Assembly (NCBI RefSeq): GCF_000374465.1
Contig: NZ_KB894532.1
Span: forward strand, 62,001-126,000
DNA length: 64,000 nt
Direction: 5' to 3'
From: Ahrensia kielensis DSM 5890
GTDB taxonomy: Bacteria > Pseudomonadota > Alphaproteobacteria > Rhizobiales > Rhizobiaceae
Part shown: positions 52,196 through 61,251 of the stretch, one piece after another
Layout: each line of letters opens with the position of its first letter
Numbering within the stretch: the stretch's first letter is position 1
Position numbers and translations under genes: made by a program
Notes under the pieces: generated by a model
Told to the model about the DNA's origin: nothing
Database searches by the model: none
Seen by the model: the letters and a program-made list of their open reading frames with translations, nothing else

Positions 52196-54999
52196 TGCTT
52201 GGACTACCCTTCGCCTTCGCCCTACCCGCCGTGCTTTTTGGTTTGATTGCTCTGCCTGCCATCTGGTGGGTATTGCGCTTAACGCCGCCCAAACCAGAAA
52301 CAGAAGTGTTTCCGCCGCTGCGCATACTGCAAAAACTCGTCAAGCGCGAAGAAACACCCGCCAAAAGCCCTTGGTGGCTGACCTTGTTACGCTTGGCGCT
52401 GGCTGCTCTGGTGATTTTCGCGCTGGCGCGTCCCCTGCTCAATCCGCAAACCGAAATGGCACTTGAGGAAGGCCCGCTGCTGATTATGGTCGATAATTCA
52501 TGGGCCTCCGCCAGCGATTGGCAAGCACGGCAAAGAACAGGCGCAGCCCTCATTCAATCAGCAGGCGAGCGCGGTATTCCGGTCGCAATCAGTCCGAGCG
52601 TATCACCGCCAGCGGCAACAATCCGTTTGGTGGATGCGGCAACAGCTGCTGCCTCTTTTGCAACGCTTGAGCCGATTGCAGCGGAACCAAACCGCGCGCA
52701 AGCTTTGAGCCGTCTTGGCGAAGCAGCATTGGGCAGTGAAAACGCAACGCTTGCAATTTTAAGCGATGGTCTTGCTCAGCGAGAACAAGATAGCGCCCTG
52801 AATTTGGACGCCAATATAGTTGCAAAAACATTGCTCTTTGACGGTGAAATCACGCAGATCGCCGCCATCAGCGAAGCGCAAAACCGCACCAACGCGCTGG
52901 AAGCAACGATTATCCGTTCGCAAAATTCGCAGCTTGCCGACGAGATTAACGTCAATGCAATTGATGAAAAAGGACGACTGCTCGGAACAGCAACGGCGTT
53001 CTTTGAAGATGGTGCCAGTGAGGCGATTGCTGCCTTTGAAGTACCGTTTGAATTGCGCAATGACATGGCGACACTCCGCATTGAAAATCAGAAGAACGCC
53101 GCCGCGACATATATGCTTGATGAGAATAATCGCCGCCGACGCTTTGCGCTGTTCAGCGGTCTTGCTGGCGATGAAGATCAGCCACTCTTATCGCCGCTCT
53201 ATTATATCGCCCGCGCCATTCAGCCCTATGCAGATATTGTGCGCCCGCGCAGCAATGATTTGAGCGTCGATATTCCTGAGATTTTAGAGCAAGGCCCTGC
53301 CGTCATCATTATGGCCGATATCGGCGTCTTGCCAAATGTTGTCGAAAACCAAATTGAAGAATGGATAGAAGCTGGCGGCACACTGGTACGTTTTGCCGGA
53401 CCGCGCCTTGCAGCCTCCGCCGATGATGATCCATTTTTGCCTGTCTCACTGCGCAGCGGCGAACGCGAACTTGGCGGCGCATTAACATGGACAGAACCGC
53501 AGATTGTTGCCCCCTTTTCAGCCAATGGTCCTTTTGCTGAATTGGATGCACCACGCGATGTGACCGTCAATCGGCAGTTGCTTGCAAACCCCGATGCGCA
53601 GCTTGCGGAAAAAACATGGGCAAGCCTTCAAGATGGAACACCGCTTGTAACTGGTGAGCGGCGCGGCAAAGGCACCATTGTGCTTTTCCATGTGACAGCC
53701 GAAGCAACATGGTCGAACCTGCCAATCAGCGGTTCGTTCGTTGATATGTTGCGCAGGATCGCAGATATCTCCGCCAATACAGGTGCTAGCGATAACACAT
53801 CGCAGTCCGCAACGGGCGAGGCCCTCAGCCCCCTTCGCACATTGCGCAGTGACGGCGAGCTGATTAACCCGCCCTCTTTTGTTAAGCCGCGCGACACGGC
53901 CAACACAGCTGTAACAACCTATGAAAATCCAGCTGGCCTATATGGGACGCAAGACGCATTTTCTGCGCTCAACATTCTAAATACAGGCGCAACATTAGAG
54001 CCATTTGTGTTGCCGCAAACAGAGGTGTCAACAGAAGCGCTTCCCTATGCTGTTGCAGAAGAAACAGATCTTAGCGGCTGGCTCTTTGCCATAGCGTTTC
54101 TTTTGCTCATCATCGACACATTGGCCATGCTTTGGATTAATGGGCGTTTCAAACGCGGTTACAAATCAGCAGGTGCAAGTACCGCACTGCTCATAGCCAT
54201 TGCCGCAATAAGCTTTGCCCCAAGCCCTACCCATGCGCAGGACGCTAAACCCGGCGATGAGCTGTTGATTGAAAATCTTGATGCAACCCGCATCGGCTAT
54301 GTGCTGACGGGTCGGCAAGACACAGACACCATCACAAAAGCTGGCATCTCGGGCATTAGCCGTTATTTGGCATCGCGCACAGCGTTTGAGCCAAGCGATC
54401 CGGTTGGGCTTGATATAGAGACAGATGCGCTGGCCATCTATCCGCTAATTTATTTTCCCATTGATGCTGATGCCGACATGCCAAGTGAAACCGCAATTGC
54501 GCGGCTTGATGCTTATATGCAAGCTGGCGGCAGTATTCTGTTTGATACCCGCGATCAGATCGGCGGTTCATTCAGTTCAGGTCAAAGCCCTGAAAACCAA
54601 CGCTTGCGCGATATCATGCGTAACTTAAATGTGCCGCCCTTAGAGCCTGTGCCCGCAGACCACGTTCTAACCAAATCATTCTATATTTTGGATAGTTTTC
54701 CGGGCGTCTATGAAGGTTCGCCGCTTTGGGTTCAGGCAAGCAATGATGAAAATAATATCGACAGGCCTGTTCGTAGCGGTGATGGCGTATCTCCCATTCT
54801 TATTACCGGCAATGATCTGGCAGGGGCTTGGGCACTCGATGAAAGCGGCGTGCCACTGCGCCCTATTGCATCTGGCAATCCCATGCAGCGCATTTATGCG
54901 TTTCGCACAGGTGTCAACATCATGATGTATATGCTGACCGGAAACTATAAAGCCGATCAGGTGCACATTCCTGCTCTGCTTGAAAGATTGGGGCAGTAA
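52195..54999 (+). CDS. BatA/DUF4159 membrane protein
   Basis: 934 residues. N-terminal aerotolerance-regulator (BatA) segment: helix 'FALPAVLFGLIALPAIWWVL' and a second near residue 65 ('LLRLALAALVIFALARPLL'); then a VWA-like domain ('LLIMVDNSWASA'), a long periplasmic-type region, a membrane helix around 'LFAIAFLLLIIDTLAMLWI', a signal-like 'SAGASTALLIAIAAISFAPSPTHAQ', and a C-terminal DUF4159 domain ('LLIENLDATRIGYVLTGRQDTD', 'IYPLIYFPID', 'YMQAGGSILFDTRD'). The mid-protein signal-like stretch suggests a fusion. Operon with DUF58 and the next gene. Confidence 0.88.
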   Translation: MLGLPFAFALPAVLFGLIALPAIWWVLRLTPPKPETEVFPPLRILQKLVKREETPAKSPWWLTLLRLALAALVIFALARPLLNPQTEMALEEGPLLIMVDNSWASASDWQARQRTGAALIQSAGERGIPVAISPSVSPPAATIRLVDAATAAASFATLEPIAAEPNRAQALSRLGEAALGSENATLAILSDGLAQREQDSALNLDANIVAKTLLFDGEITQIAAISEAQNRTNALEATIIRSQNSQLADEINVNAIDEKGRLLGTATAFFEDGASEAIAAFEVPFELRNDMATLRIENQKNAAATYMLDENNRRRRFALFSGLAGDEDQPLLSPLYYIARAIQPYADIVRPRSNDLSVDIPEILEQGPAVIIMADIGVLPNVVENQIEEWIEAGGTLVRFAGPRLAASADDDPFLPVSLRSGERELGGALTWTEPQIVAPFSANGPFAELDAPRDVTVNRQLLANPDAQLAEKTWASLQDGTPLVTGERRGKGTIVLFHVTAEATWSNLPISGSFVDMLRRIADISANTGASDNTSQSATGEALSPLRTLRSDGELINPPSFVKPRDTANTAVTTYENPAGLYGTQDAFSALNILNTGATLEPFVLPQTEVSTEALPYAVAEETDLSGWLFAIAFLLLIIDTLAMLWINGRFKRGYKSAGASTALLIAIAAISFAPSPTHAQDAKPGDELLIENLDATRIGYVLTGRQDTDTITKAGISGISRYLASRTAFEPSDPVGLDIETDALAIYPLIYFPIDADADMPSETAIARLDAYMQAGGSILFDTRDQIGGSFSSGQSPENQRLRDIMRNLNVPPLEPVPADHVLTKSFYILDSFPGVYEGSPLWVQASNDENNIDRPVRSGDGVSPILITGNDLAGAWALDESGVPLRPIASGNPMQRIYAFRTGVNIMMYMLTGNYKADQVHIPALLERLGQ

Positions 55000-57087
55000 A
55001 TGACCAATTATTCCATTGCCTTTGACCCGTTTTTGCCTTGGCCTGTTATCTGGATTGCGCTGGCGCTGGCCGTTCTTCTGTCTGGCATCATTATGGCTTT
55101 GCGCACGCGAGGCAGCATCTTGCGTGCACTCGCTTTCTTGGCCCTTGCCATTGCGCTTGCCAATCCTGTTATCAGCCAAGAAGACCGCACAGCTTTGCCA
55201 ACCAGCGTTGCGATCATCGTCGATGAAAGCCAAAGCCAGCGGCTTGATGGCCGCACCGAAACCACCGCGCAAGCGGTGGAGCGCTTAACCGCCAATTTTG
55301 AGCGTTATGACCAATTCGATGTGCGGGTGATTGAAACAGCCAAAACAGAAACTGCAAACACACAGACCGAGACCCGCCTTTTCGAAGCGTTGCGCTCTGT
55401 CTTTCGCGATGTACCACCCGCGCGCATTGGCGGCGCGGTCTTCATCACCGATGGGCAAGTGCATGATGTACCAAACATCAGCGAAGCGCTGGGATTTGAG
55501 GCGCCAGTTCATGCGCTGATTACCGGACATCCAGACGAATATGACCGCAAGGTGCAATTGGTTAAAACACCGCGCTTTGCAATTGTTGGCGATCCGGTTC
55601 AAGTCAGCTACCGTATCGAACACCAAGGCAACGTGCCGCAAGGCAATGAAAATGTTGAAGTGTCGATCTATCGCAATGGCGAGTTACTGGCCATTGAACA
55701 AGCGCTGGCCAATGAAACATTTGAAGCTAAGATCGAGCTTGATCGTTCGGGCAAAAACATTATCGAATTTGCAACCGATGAAATTGACGGCGAACTGACG
55801 GGCAATAATAACCGTGCGGTTGTGCGCATTGAAGGCATTCGTGAGAATTTGCGGGTGCTACTGGTTTCTGGCGAACCACACTCTGGTGAGCGCACATGGC
55901 GCAATTTGCTGAAATCCGATGCGTCGGTTGATCTGGTTCATTTTACGATTTTGCGGCCGCCTGAAAAACAGGACGGCACGCCAATCAACGAGCTGTCTTT
56001 GATTGCTTTTCCAACGCGCGAATTATTTGTCGAGCGGATCGAGGATTTTGATCTGATCGTGTTTGACCGCTATCAAAACCGCAATGTTTTACCCGTGCTT
56101 TATTATGATTATATCGCCGAATATGTGCGCAGTGGCGGTGCACTGCTGATTGCCGCTGGCGATGAATATGCTGGCGATACGTCCGTTGCACGAACGCCCT
56201 TGTTTAATGCGCTGCCTGCGGTTCCCACGGGCCAAGTTCAGATGGCAGGTTATTACCCGCGCATCAGCGATGACGGCAAACGGCATCCGGTGACACGCGA
56301 CTTACCGGGCGGTGCAGACGAGCCACCAAATTGGGGCCGCTGGTTCCGCACCGTTGATGTGCAGGATGTTAAAGGCACCACCATCATGCAGGCAGCGAAT
56401 GACAAACCGCTGCTTGTCTTAGACGAATATGGCGAAGGCCGTGTCGGCTTGATGCTGTCAGATCATGGCTGGCTATGGGCACGCGGCTTTGAAGGCGGCG
56501 GACCACATGTGAATTTATATCGCCGTTTAGCGCATTGGTTGATGAAAGAACCGGACCTTGAAGCCGAAGCTTTAACCGCAGAACCAGATGGTCAGGCATT
56601 AAAAGTCAGCCGCCAAACAATGGCTGATGCTGCAGACGCAGTAACCATTATTGCGCCCGATGGTCAGGAGATAATTCTGGAGCTGCAAAAGACCGATGAA
56701 GGACTGTTTGAAGGCACTTATGAAACCAACCAGATAGGCCTTTTTGAAGTATCCGATGCAACCAAATCCACGCTTGCGCATATCGGTCCTATCAATGCGC
56801 CAGAGTTCCGCGATATGATTTCCACAGCGGATATTTTAAAGCCTTACCTTGACGAAGTTCGCGGTGATACACGCCGCTTGTTGAACGGTGACGGCGATAT
56901 CAATGTGCCAAACATTTTGCCAATACGCAGCAATGTTGAGACATCGGGCCGTGATTGGATTGGCTTTAAAATGACGAAAGAAACCGAATTGCGTGGCATC
57001 AACCGCCAAGGCGTGTTCGCTGGTTTTCTTGGGCTAGCCTTACTACTGCTTGCCTTCAGCGCGATGTGGTATCGTGAGGGCAAATAG
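55000..57087 (+). CDS. Large membrane protein, glutamine-amidotransferase/VWA-like
   Basis: 695 residues. Two N-terminal membrane helices ('WIALALAVLLSGIIMAL', 'ILRALAFLALAIALANPVI'), then a VWA-like domain ('VAIIVDESQSQRL', 'GGAVFITDGQVHDV'), an Ig-like part, a glutamine-amidotransferase-like region ('LIVFDRYQNRNVLPVLYYDYIAEYVRSGGALLIAAGDE', 'GEGRVGLMLSDHGWLWARGFEGGGPH') and a C-terminal helix 'VFAGFLGLALLLLAFSAMW'. This is the usual fourth member of the moxR-DUF58-DUF4159 cluster. Cell-envelope function probable, details unknown. The ATG follows directly on the previous stop. Confidence 0.85.
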   Translation: MTNYSIAFDPFLPWPVIWIALALAVLLSGIIMALRTRGSILRALAFLALAIALANPVISQEDRTALPTSVAIIVDESQSQRLDGRTETTAQAVERLTANFERYDQFDVRVIETAKTETANTQTETRLFEALRSVFRDVPPARIGGAVFITDGQVHDVPNISEALGFEAPVHALITGHPDEYDRKVQLVKTPRFAIVGDPVQVSYRIEHQGNVPQGNENVEVSIYRNGELLAIEQALANETFEAKIELDRSGKNIIEFATDEIDGELTGNNNRAVVRIEGIRENLRVLLVSGEPHSGERTWRNLLKSDASVDLVHFTILRPPEKQDGTPINELSLIAFPTRELFVERIEDFDLIVFDRYQNRNVLPVLYYDYIAEYVRSGGALLIAAGDEYAGDTSVARTPLFNALPAVPTGQVQMAGYYPRISDDGKRHPVTRDLPGGADEPPNWGRWFRTVDVQDVKGTTIMQAANDKPLLVLDEYGEGRVGLMLSDHGWLWARGFEGGGPHVNLYRRLAHWLMKEPDLEAEALTAEPDGQALKVSRQTMADAADAVTIIAPDGQEIILELQKTDEGLFEGTYETNQIGLFEVSDATKSTLAHIGPINAPEFRDMISTADILKPYLDEVRGDTRRLLNGDGDINVPNILPIRSNVETSGRDWIGFKMTKETELRGINRQGVFAGFLGLALLLLAFSAMWYREGK

Positions 57088-57088
57088 A

Positions 57089-57116
57089 GCGTTTCACACT
57101 TCAAAATATGAAACGC
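57089..57116 (+). terminator. Hairpin at end of moxR operon
   Basis: GCGTTTCA (57089-57096) and TGAAACGC (57109-57116) pair exactly just after the operon's stop. The bases that follow (CTCTCATC) are only weakly T-rich, so termination is likely but not certain. It also faces the convergent GNAT gene. Confidence 0.5.
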
Positions 57117-57122
57117 CTCTCA

Positions 57123-57680
57123 TCAATTGGGCAGTATGTCGCTATGTGAAATAAGCCCTGCCATAGCGGACGGGTCAAACCCACCAAGCGGGCAAACGAG
57201 CAACCGGTTAAGGTCAACGGGCCCCGGCATCAACACATTGCGTTTAGCCACAACATCAAAGCCAAGCGGACCATAATATGGCTGGTCGCCAACAAGCATA
57301 AGATAGTCAGCACTTACCTGCTTGGCAGCTTCCACACATTTGGCGACAAGTGCTTTGCCAACACCCTGTTTTTGCAAATTAGGCACAACGCATAAAGGGC
57401 CAAGCAACAGTCCCTTTGAACGGCTAACCGATGTTGTAACCCATGTCAGCCGAACGCTGCCAATCATCTTACCATCTGGCTGCGTTGCCACAAAAGACAG
57501 TTCAGGATCGTGAGAACCCTGTTCACGCACGCGGAAAGCTGCCCGTGTAAACCGGCCCGGTCCAAACACAGTTTCATGTAGCTGTTCTATCGTTTGGTGA
57601 TGCGCTTTGGTTTCAAGCGAAATCGTAAATGACGGAGCTGTGGCGTGAGTTGCCAGTGAGGCAGAGGATTGTTGTTTCAT
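57123..57680 (-). CDS. GNAT-family N-acetyltransferase (YhbS-like)
   Basis: 185 residues from MKQQSSAS; the frame is open to 57722. It looks like YhbS: 'RFTRAAFRVREQGSHDPELSFVATQPDGKMIGSVRLTWV', 'LLLGPLCVVPNLQKQGVGKALVAKCVEAAKQ' (acetyl-CoA loop Q-x-x-G-V-G) and 'LVGDQPYYGPLGF'. An acetyltransferase with unknown substrate. Convergent with the moxR operon; its upstream region (about 240 bases to 57924) holds one short inverted repeat, TCGTCG/CGACGA. Confidence 0.88.
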   Translation of the reverse strand: MKQQSSASLATHATAPSFTISLETKAHHQTIEQLHETVFGPGRFTRAAFRVREQGSHDPELSFVATQPDGKMIGSVRLTWVTTSVSRSKGLLLGPLCVVPNLQKQGVGKALVAKCVEAAKQVSADYLMLVGDQPYYGPLGFDVVAKRNVLMPGPVDLNRLLVCPLGGFDPSAMAGLISHSDILPN

Positions 57681-57938
57681 GAGAAATCCAGAATTTAAAA
57701 GCGCATAGGAAAAAGCCCGCAAACAGGCACAAAGATTTTTTCCTATCGTCGTCGGAGCGACGAAATATGTTCAGCTTTTAAAATCATGACATTCCGGTAG
57801 CACCAGATCATGCAACCGTAAAGATACTTTTTTACTGTTGCGCTATTTTACCGTGACGCACTGTTCACACTTTCACCTGATGATTGCTGCGACTGTTCGC
57901 TCTAAATATACAATAACTCAAGAATGACGGAGACAAAA

Positions 57939-58916
57939 ATGGGCTTACTAATCGACGGGCAATGGCACGACAAATGGTACGATACAAAATCCAGCGGCGG
58001 TCGGTTTGAGCGCAAGGAAGCCAGCTTCCGCAATTGGGTAACCGCAGATGGCACAGCGGGCCCATCCGGTGACAGCGGCTTTAAGGCAGAGGCAGGGCGT
58101 TATCATCTTTACGTTTCACTCGCCTGCCCATGGGCGCACCGAACGCTGATTTTCCGTAAACTCAAAAAACTTGAAGATCTGATATCCGTATCAGTGGTTC
58201 ATCATTATATGGCCGCGGATGGTTGGACATTTAAAACCGATGATGCAGCTAAGGGTGATGATCTTTTCGGCTCAACTTTCATGCGCGAAATCTATCAAAA
58301 GGCGCAGCCTGATGTGACAACACGCGTCACAGTGCCGGTCTTGTGGGACAAGAAAAACAACACGATCGTTTCCAACGAATCTTCTGAAATCATCCGTATG
58401 TTTAATTCAGCGTTCAACGAGATCACTGGCGACCACACCGATTACTATCCAGAAGCATTGCGTAGCGACATCGACGCGATTAATGATCGCATTTATAAAA
58501 CGGTCAATAATGGTGTGTACCGCTCTGGCTTTGCAACAACGCAAGAAGCTTATGAAGAGGCCGTTTATCCGCTGTTTGATACATTGGACATGCTGGAAGA
58601 ACGATTGAGTACCAAGCGCTATCTTATGGGTGATCAAATCACTGAAGCGGATTGGCGGCTATTTACAACGCTTGTGCGTTTTGATCCGGTTTATTTTGGT
58701 CACTTCAAATGTAACATTCGCCGCATCGCCGATTACCCGAACATTTGGAATTACACGAAGGAACTATACCAGATTGAAGGTGTCGCTGAGACTGTGAACA
58801 TGCACCACATCAAGGCGCATTATTACGCAAGCCATGAGACCATCAACCCAACACGCATTGTGCCCGTTGGCCCCGATGTTGATTTCTCTCAAAGCCATGA
58901 CCGCGCGCGGCTCTAA
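57939..58916 (+). CDS. Glutathionyl-hydroquinone reductase (Xi-class GST, YqjG/ECM4)
   Basis: 325 residues from MGLLIDGQWH, with GGAG seven bases upstream (an earlier ATG at 57924 spans that site). The Xi-class signature has the catalytic Cys63 in 'LACPWAHRTLIF', and 'RYHLYVSLACPWAHR', 'NNGVYRSGFATTQEAYEEA', 'KRYLMGDQITEADWRLFTTLVRFDPVY' are the usual blocks. It reduces glutathionyl-hydroquinones with glutathione, removing quinone adducts in the cytosol. Convergent with the Nudix gene; the two stops are adjacent. Confidence 0.95.
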   Translation: MGLLIDGQWHDKWYDTKSSGGRFERKEASFRNWVTADGTAGPSGDSGFKAEAGRYHLYVSLACPWAHRTLIFRKLKKLEDLISVSVVHHYMAADGWTFKTDDAAKGDDLFGSTFMREIYQKAQPDVTTRVTVPVLWDKKNNTIVSNESSEIIRMFNSAFNEITGDHTDYYPEALRSDIDAINDRIYKTVNNGVYRSGFATTQEAYEEAVYPLFDTLDMLEERLSTKRYLMGDQITEADWRLFTTLVRFDPVYFGHFKCNIRRIADYPNIWNYTKELYQIEGVAETVNMHHIKAHYYASHETINPTRIVPVGPDVDFSQSHDRARL

Positions 58917-59366
58917 CTACCAAATTTTGGAAATCGCTTTGCCATCTATGATTTCTGCCAGTCGATCACGAACCCCTTGGGTCGTCTCGGCTGGTAGATC
59001 ATCAATGGCAAACCAGCCAAGCTCAGCAATTTCACCAGCCTGTTTCTTCAAAGTGCCGGAAAAATTAGACAAAGTATAAACTGCAACATGGTCCCGCTTT
59101 GTCACCTTGCGATTGAGATATAGACCAAATAGCTGTGCAGGCTCGCTCGTGAGCAAACCAGTTTCTTCTTTGAGCTCGCGCAAAACTGCGTCTTGGCATG
59201 CCTCGCCAGCATCAACGCCGCCGCCTGGAAAATGCCATCCCGCCACATAGGTATGGCGCACCAATAAAACGCGCTTCTGATCGTCAATCACAACAGCGCG
59301 CACGCCAAGCGTCATTGGCCGCGAGAACAAAAACCACAAATGAAACAGACGAGTTTTAATGGACAT
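58917..59366 (-). CDS. Nudix hydrolase
   Basis: About 149 residues from MSIKTRLFHLW; the frame is open to 59414 with two earlier start codons, but AAAGG precedes this one. Nudix box: 'GGGVDAGEACQDAVLRELKEETGL' (G-x5-E-x7-R-E-x2-E-E-x-G). 'VRAVVIDDQKRVLLVRHTYVAGWHFPGG' before it suggests a nucleotide or dinucleotide substrate, otherwise unknown. Divergent from the metallophosphoesterase gene, 90 bases away. Confidence 0.88.
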   Translation of the reverse strand: MSIKTRLFHLWFLFSRPMTLGVRAVVIDDQKRVLLVRHTYVAGWHFPGGGVDAGEACQDAVLRELKEETGLLTSEPAQLFGLYLNRKVTKRDHVAVYTLSNFSGTLKKQAGEIAELGWFAIDDLPAETTQGVRDRLAEIIDGKAISKIW

Positions 59367-59455
59367 GGGGCCTTTATGCATTAATGAGCGAAGAAACGAA
59401 ATAAAATTTTGCATGAAGCGTTTACGACATGCTTATAAGGCGTTAGCTAATAAAA

Positions 59456-60367
59456 ATGGGTTTCACACTTGCACATATTTCCGATGTTCATCTCGGACCA
59501 CTACCCAAAGCAAAGCTACGCGAATTAGCCAGCAAACGTGTAACTGGCTATATTAACTGGCAACGCAACCGCGCAGGTAATCTTGGCGGCGCAACACTCA
59601 ATAGCCTCATCAGCGAGCTTGCCCGTGAAAATGCTGACCATGTGGCTATAACAGGTGACTTGATCAATATCGGTCTCGATGCCGAAGTCGTGGCAGCGGG
59701 CGAATGGCTACGCGCTAATTTTGATCCTCAAACCACAACCGTCGTGCCAGGCAATCATGATGCCTATATATCGGGAACTTTGGCCAAAGCCATCAAAGCT
59801 TGGTGGCCATATATGACCAATGATGATCAGCAAAATTACGTTAAAGGCGAAACATTTCCGTTTTTGCGTGTGCGTGACAATGTGGCAATCATCGGGGTTT
59901 CCAGCGCCGTTGCAACACCGGCCTTTGTTGCTGCAGGCCGCTTCGGCAAACGCCAATCGGTAAAGCTGATCAAGCTATTAGAACAAACACGTGAGGCTGG
60001 CTTGTTCCGTGTGGTGATGATCCACCACCCGCCTGTGCGCAATGCGACACCGCCACATAAACGCTTATATGGCATTGGCCTTTTCCAGAAGGTCATTCGC
60101 GAATATGGCGCAGAACTGGTTTTGCACGGCCACACCCATTTGCCACAACGCCATGAGATTGAAGGCCCAAACGGCACCAAAGTTCCAGTGATTGGCGTAC
60201 CTTCTGCCAGCCAAAGCGGCGGCGGCCGCAAACCAGCTGCGGCCTATAATCATTTTGTTATTTCAGGAGAGCCGGGCCAATGGCATTGCACATTGACCTC
60301 TCACAGCGTGAATTCTGCGACAGCCTCAACTTTTGATATTACTGACAGCCGCAAACTCTACGGTTAG
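59456..60367 (+). CDS. Metallophosphoesterase (CpdA-like)
   Basis: 303 residues of the calcineurin-like family: 'LAHISDVHLG' (Asp and His), 'ITGDLINIG' (bridging Asp), 'VPGNHDAY' (Asn-His-Asp), 'VMIHHPPV' and 'VLHGHTHLPQ' supply the two-metal site. It could act on cyclic nucleotides, like CpdA, or on other phosphoesters. No signal peptide, so cytosolic. The ribosome site is weak. It ends next to the stop of the convergent gene at 60369. Confidence 0.92.
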   Translation: MGFTLAHISDVHLGPLPKAKLRELASKRVTGYINWQRNRAGNLGGATLNSLISELARENADHVAITGDLINIGLDAEVVAAGEWLRANFDPQTTTVVPGNHDAYISGTLAKAIKAWWPYMTNDDQQNYVKGETFPFLRVRDNVAIIGVSSAVATPAFVAAGRFGKRQSVKLIKLLEQTREAGLFRVVMIHHPPVRNATPPHKRLYGIGLFQKVIREYGAELVLHGHTHLPQRHEIEGPNGTKVPVIGVPSASQSGGGRKPAAAYNHFVISGEPGQWHCTLTSHSVNSATASTFDITDSRKLYG

Positions 60368-60368
60368 A

Positions 60369-61037
60369 TTAGCCGAAAATACTATCGCGGAAAGCCAACA
60401 GAAGCGTGCCGCCAACAACGAAAGCCGCGATCAAAAACCAGCCAACTTTGCTCGCAGCTGTTTTGCTCGCACGATCCTTGGCAGCCATTGAAACTTCTTC
60501 AACAACCGTTTCCTTTTCCTCGGCAGCTTGATCAGCATGCTTTGAGGCTTCTTCGCTGGCAATATCTTGAGCAGCCTTCTCTTCATCGGCAACTGTTTGA
60601 GTGCGATACGAAATATCATCGCCAGCAAACGCCAATTCACGTTCATAAATACGCTCGGCAATATACTTGGTAACAGACTGCGCAATCGGTTCAATCGCAG
60701 TGCCTTCTGCAAGGGTGAGACGCCCCAGACGGCTATCGCGAACGAAACGATATTGGCGACGGTCTTTGCCCATCATCACATGCGCCGTTGCATCAATCCA
60801 AAGGCGCGGCTGAAGGCCAGAAGAAATAGCAAAATCAAAGCGCTCGTCATCAAGCGGCACTTCGTCAAACACAGGTTTAAGTTCCTGTGCAAGAAGCTCA
60901 AGACGTGCGCGGTCCGCTTCCTTCATATCGATGACAATATCGCCGCGCTCGGCCGAAGCGATTTTTATATCGCGCACGGCATCGACAAGGCTGCTTTTGG
61001 GTGCGTTTTTCACGCGATCGGGTCGATCAAAGGCCAT
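60369..61037 (-). CDS. Hypothetical protein with C-terminal membrane anchor
   Basis: 222 residues from MAFDRPDRVKNAP, with TTGGAG seven bases upstream; the frame is open to 61121. The soluble part 'DIVIDMKEADRARLELLAQELKPVFDEVPLDDERFDFAISSGLQPRLWIDATAHVMMGKDRRQYRFVRDSRLGRLTLAEG' is a compact domain with no motif that I recognise; an acidic Ala/Glu-rich stretch follows; the last ~25 residues form a helix 'VGWFLIAAFVVGGTLLLAF'. Tail-anchored or C-in topology. Rhizobiales-type conserved hypothetical by appearance; function unknown. Confidence 0.75.
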   Translation of the reverse strand: MAFDRPDRVKNAPKSSLVDAVRDIKIASAERGDIVIDMKEADRARLELLAQELKPVFDEVPLDDERFDFAISSGLQPRLWIDATAHVMMGKDRRQYRFVRDSRLGRLTLAEGTAIEPIAQSVTKYIAERIYERELAFAGDDISYRTQTVADEEKAAQDIASEEASKHADQAAEEKETVVEEVSMAAKDRASKTAASKVGWFLIAAFVVGGTLLLAFRDSIFG

Positions 61038-61183
61038 TTGTGGCTCCAAATACGCTAACTCATTATTAACCATAATTGGGGCGGCTTTAGGTTTGTTGCA
61101 AGGGAAATGATGATATCGCATGCATTACACCCAACATTACTGCCAAATCGGGCGAAAAAACGTGTTTACGTTCCGCTTTATGC

Positions 61184-61221
61184 AAAAATGGGCATGAAGC
61201 ACTTAACTGCGCTTCACACCC
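61184..61221 (-). terminator. Rho-independent terminator of leuA
   Basis: On the minus strand an 11-base stem, two G-T pairs included, is formed by the arms 61211-61221 and 61190-61200 with a 10-nt loop, followed by ATTTTTGC. Confidence 0.75.
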
Positions 61222-61251
61222 AAATCTTCGTCAAAGTTCAAAAATTATAGC

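Noticed and set aside
57746-57763. TCGTCG/CGACGA inverted repeat ahead of the GNAT gene
   Set aside because: Short, no T-run on the relevant strand and no clear partner; likely chance.
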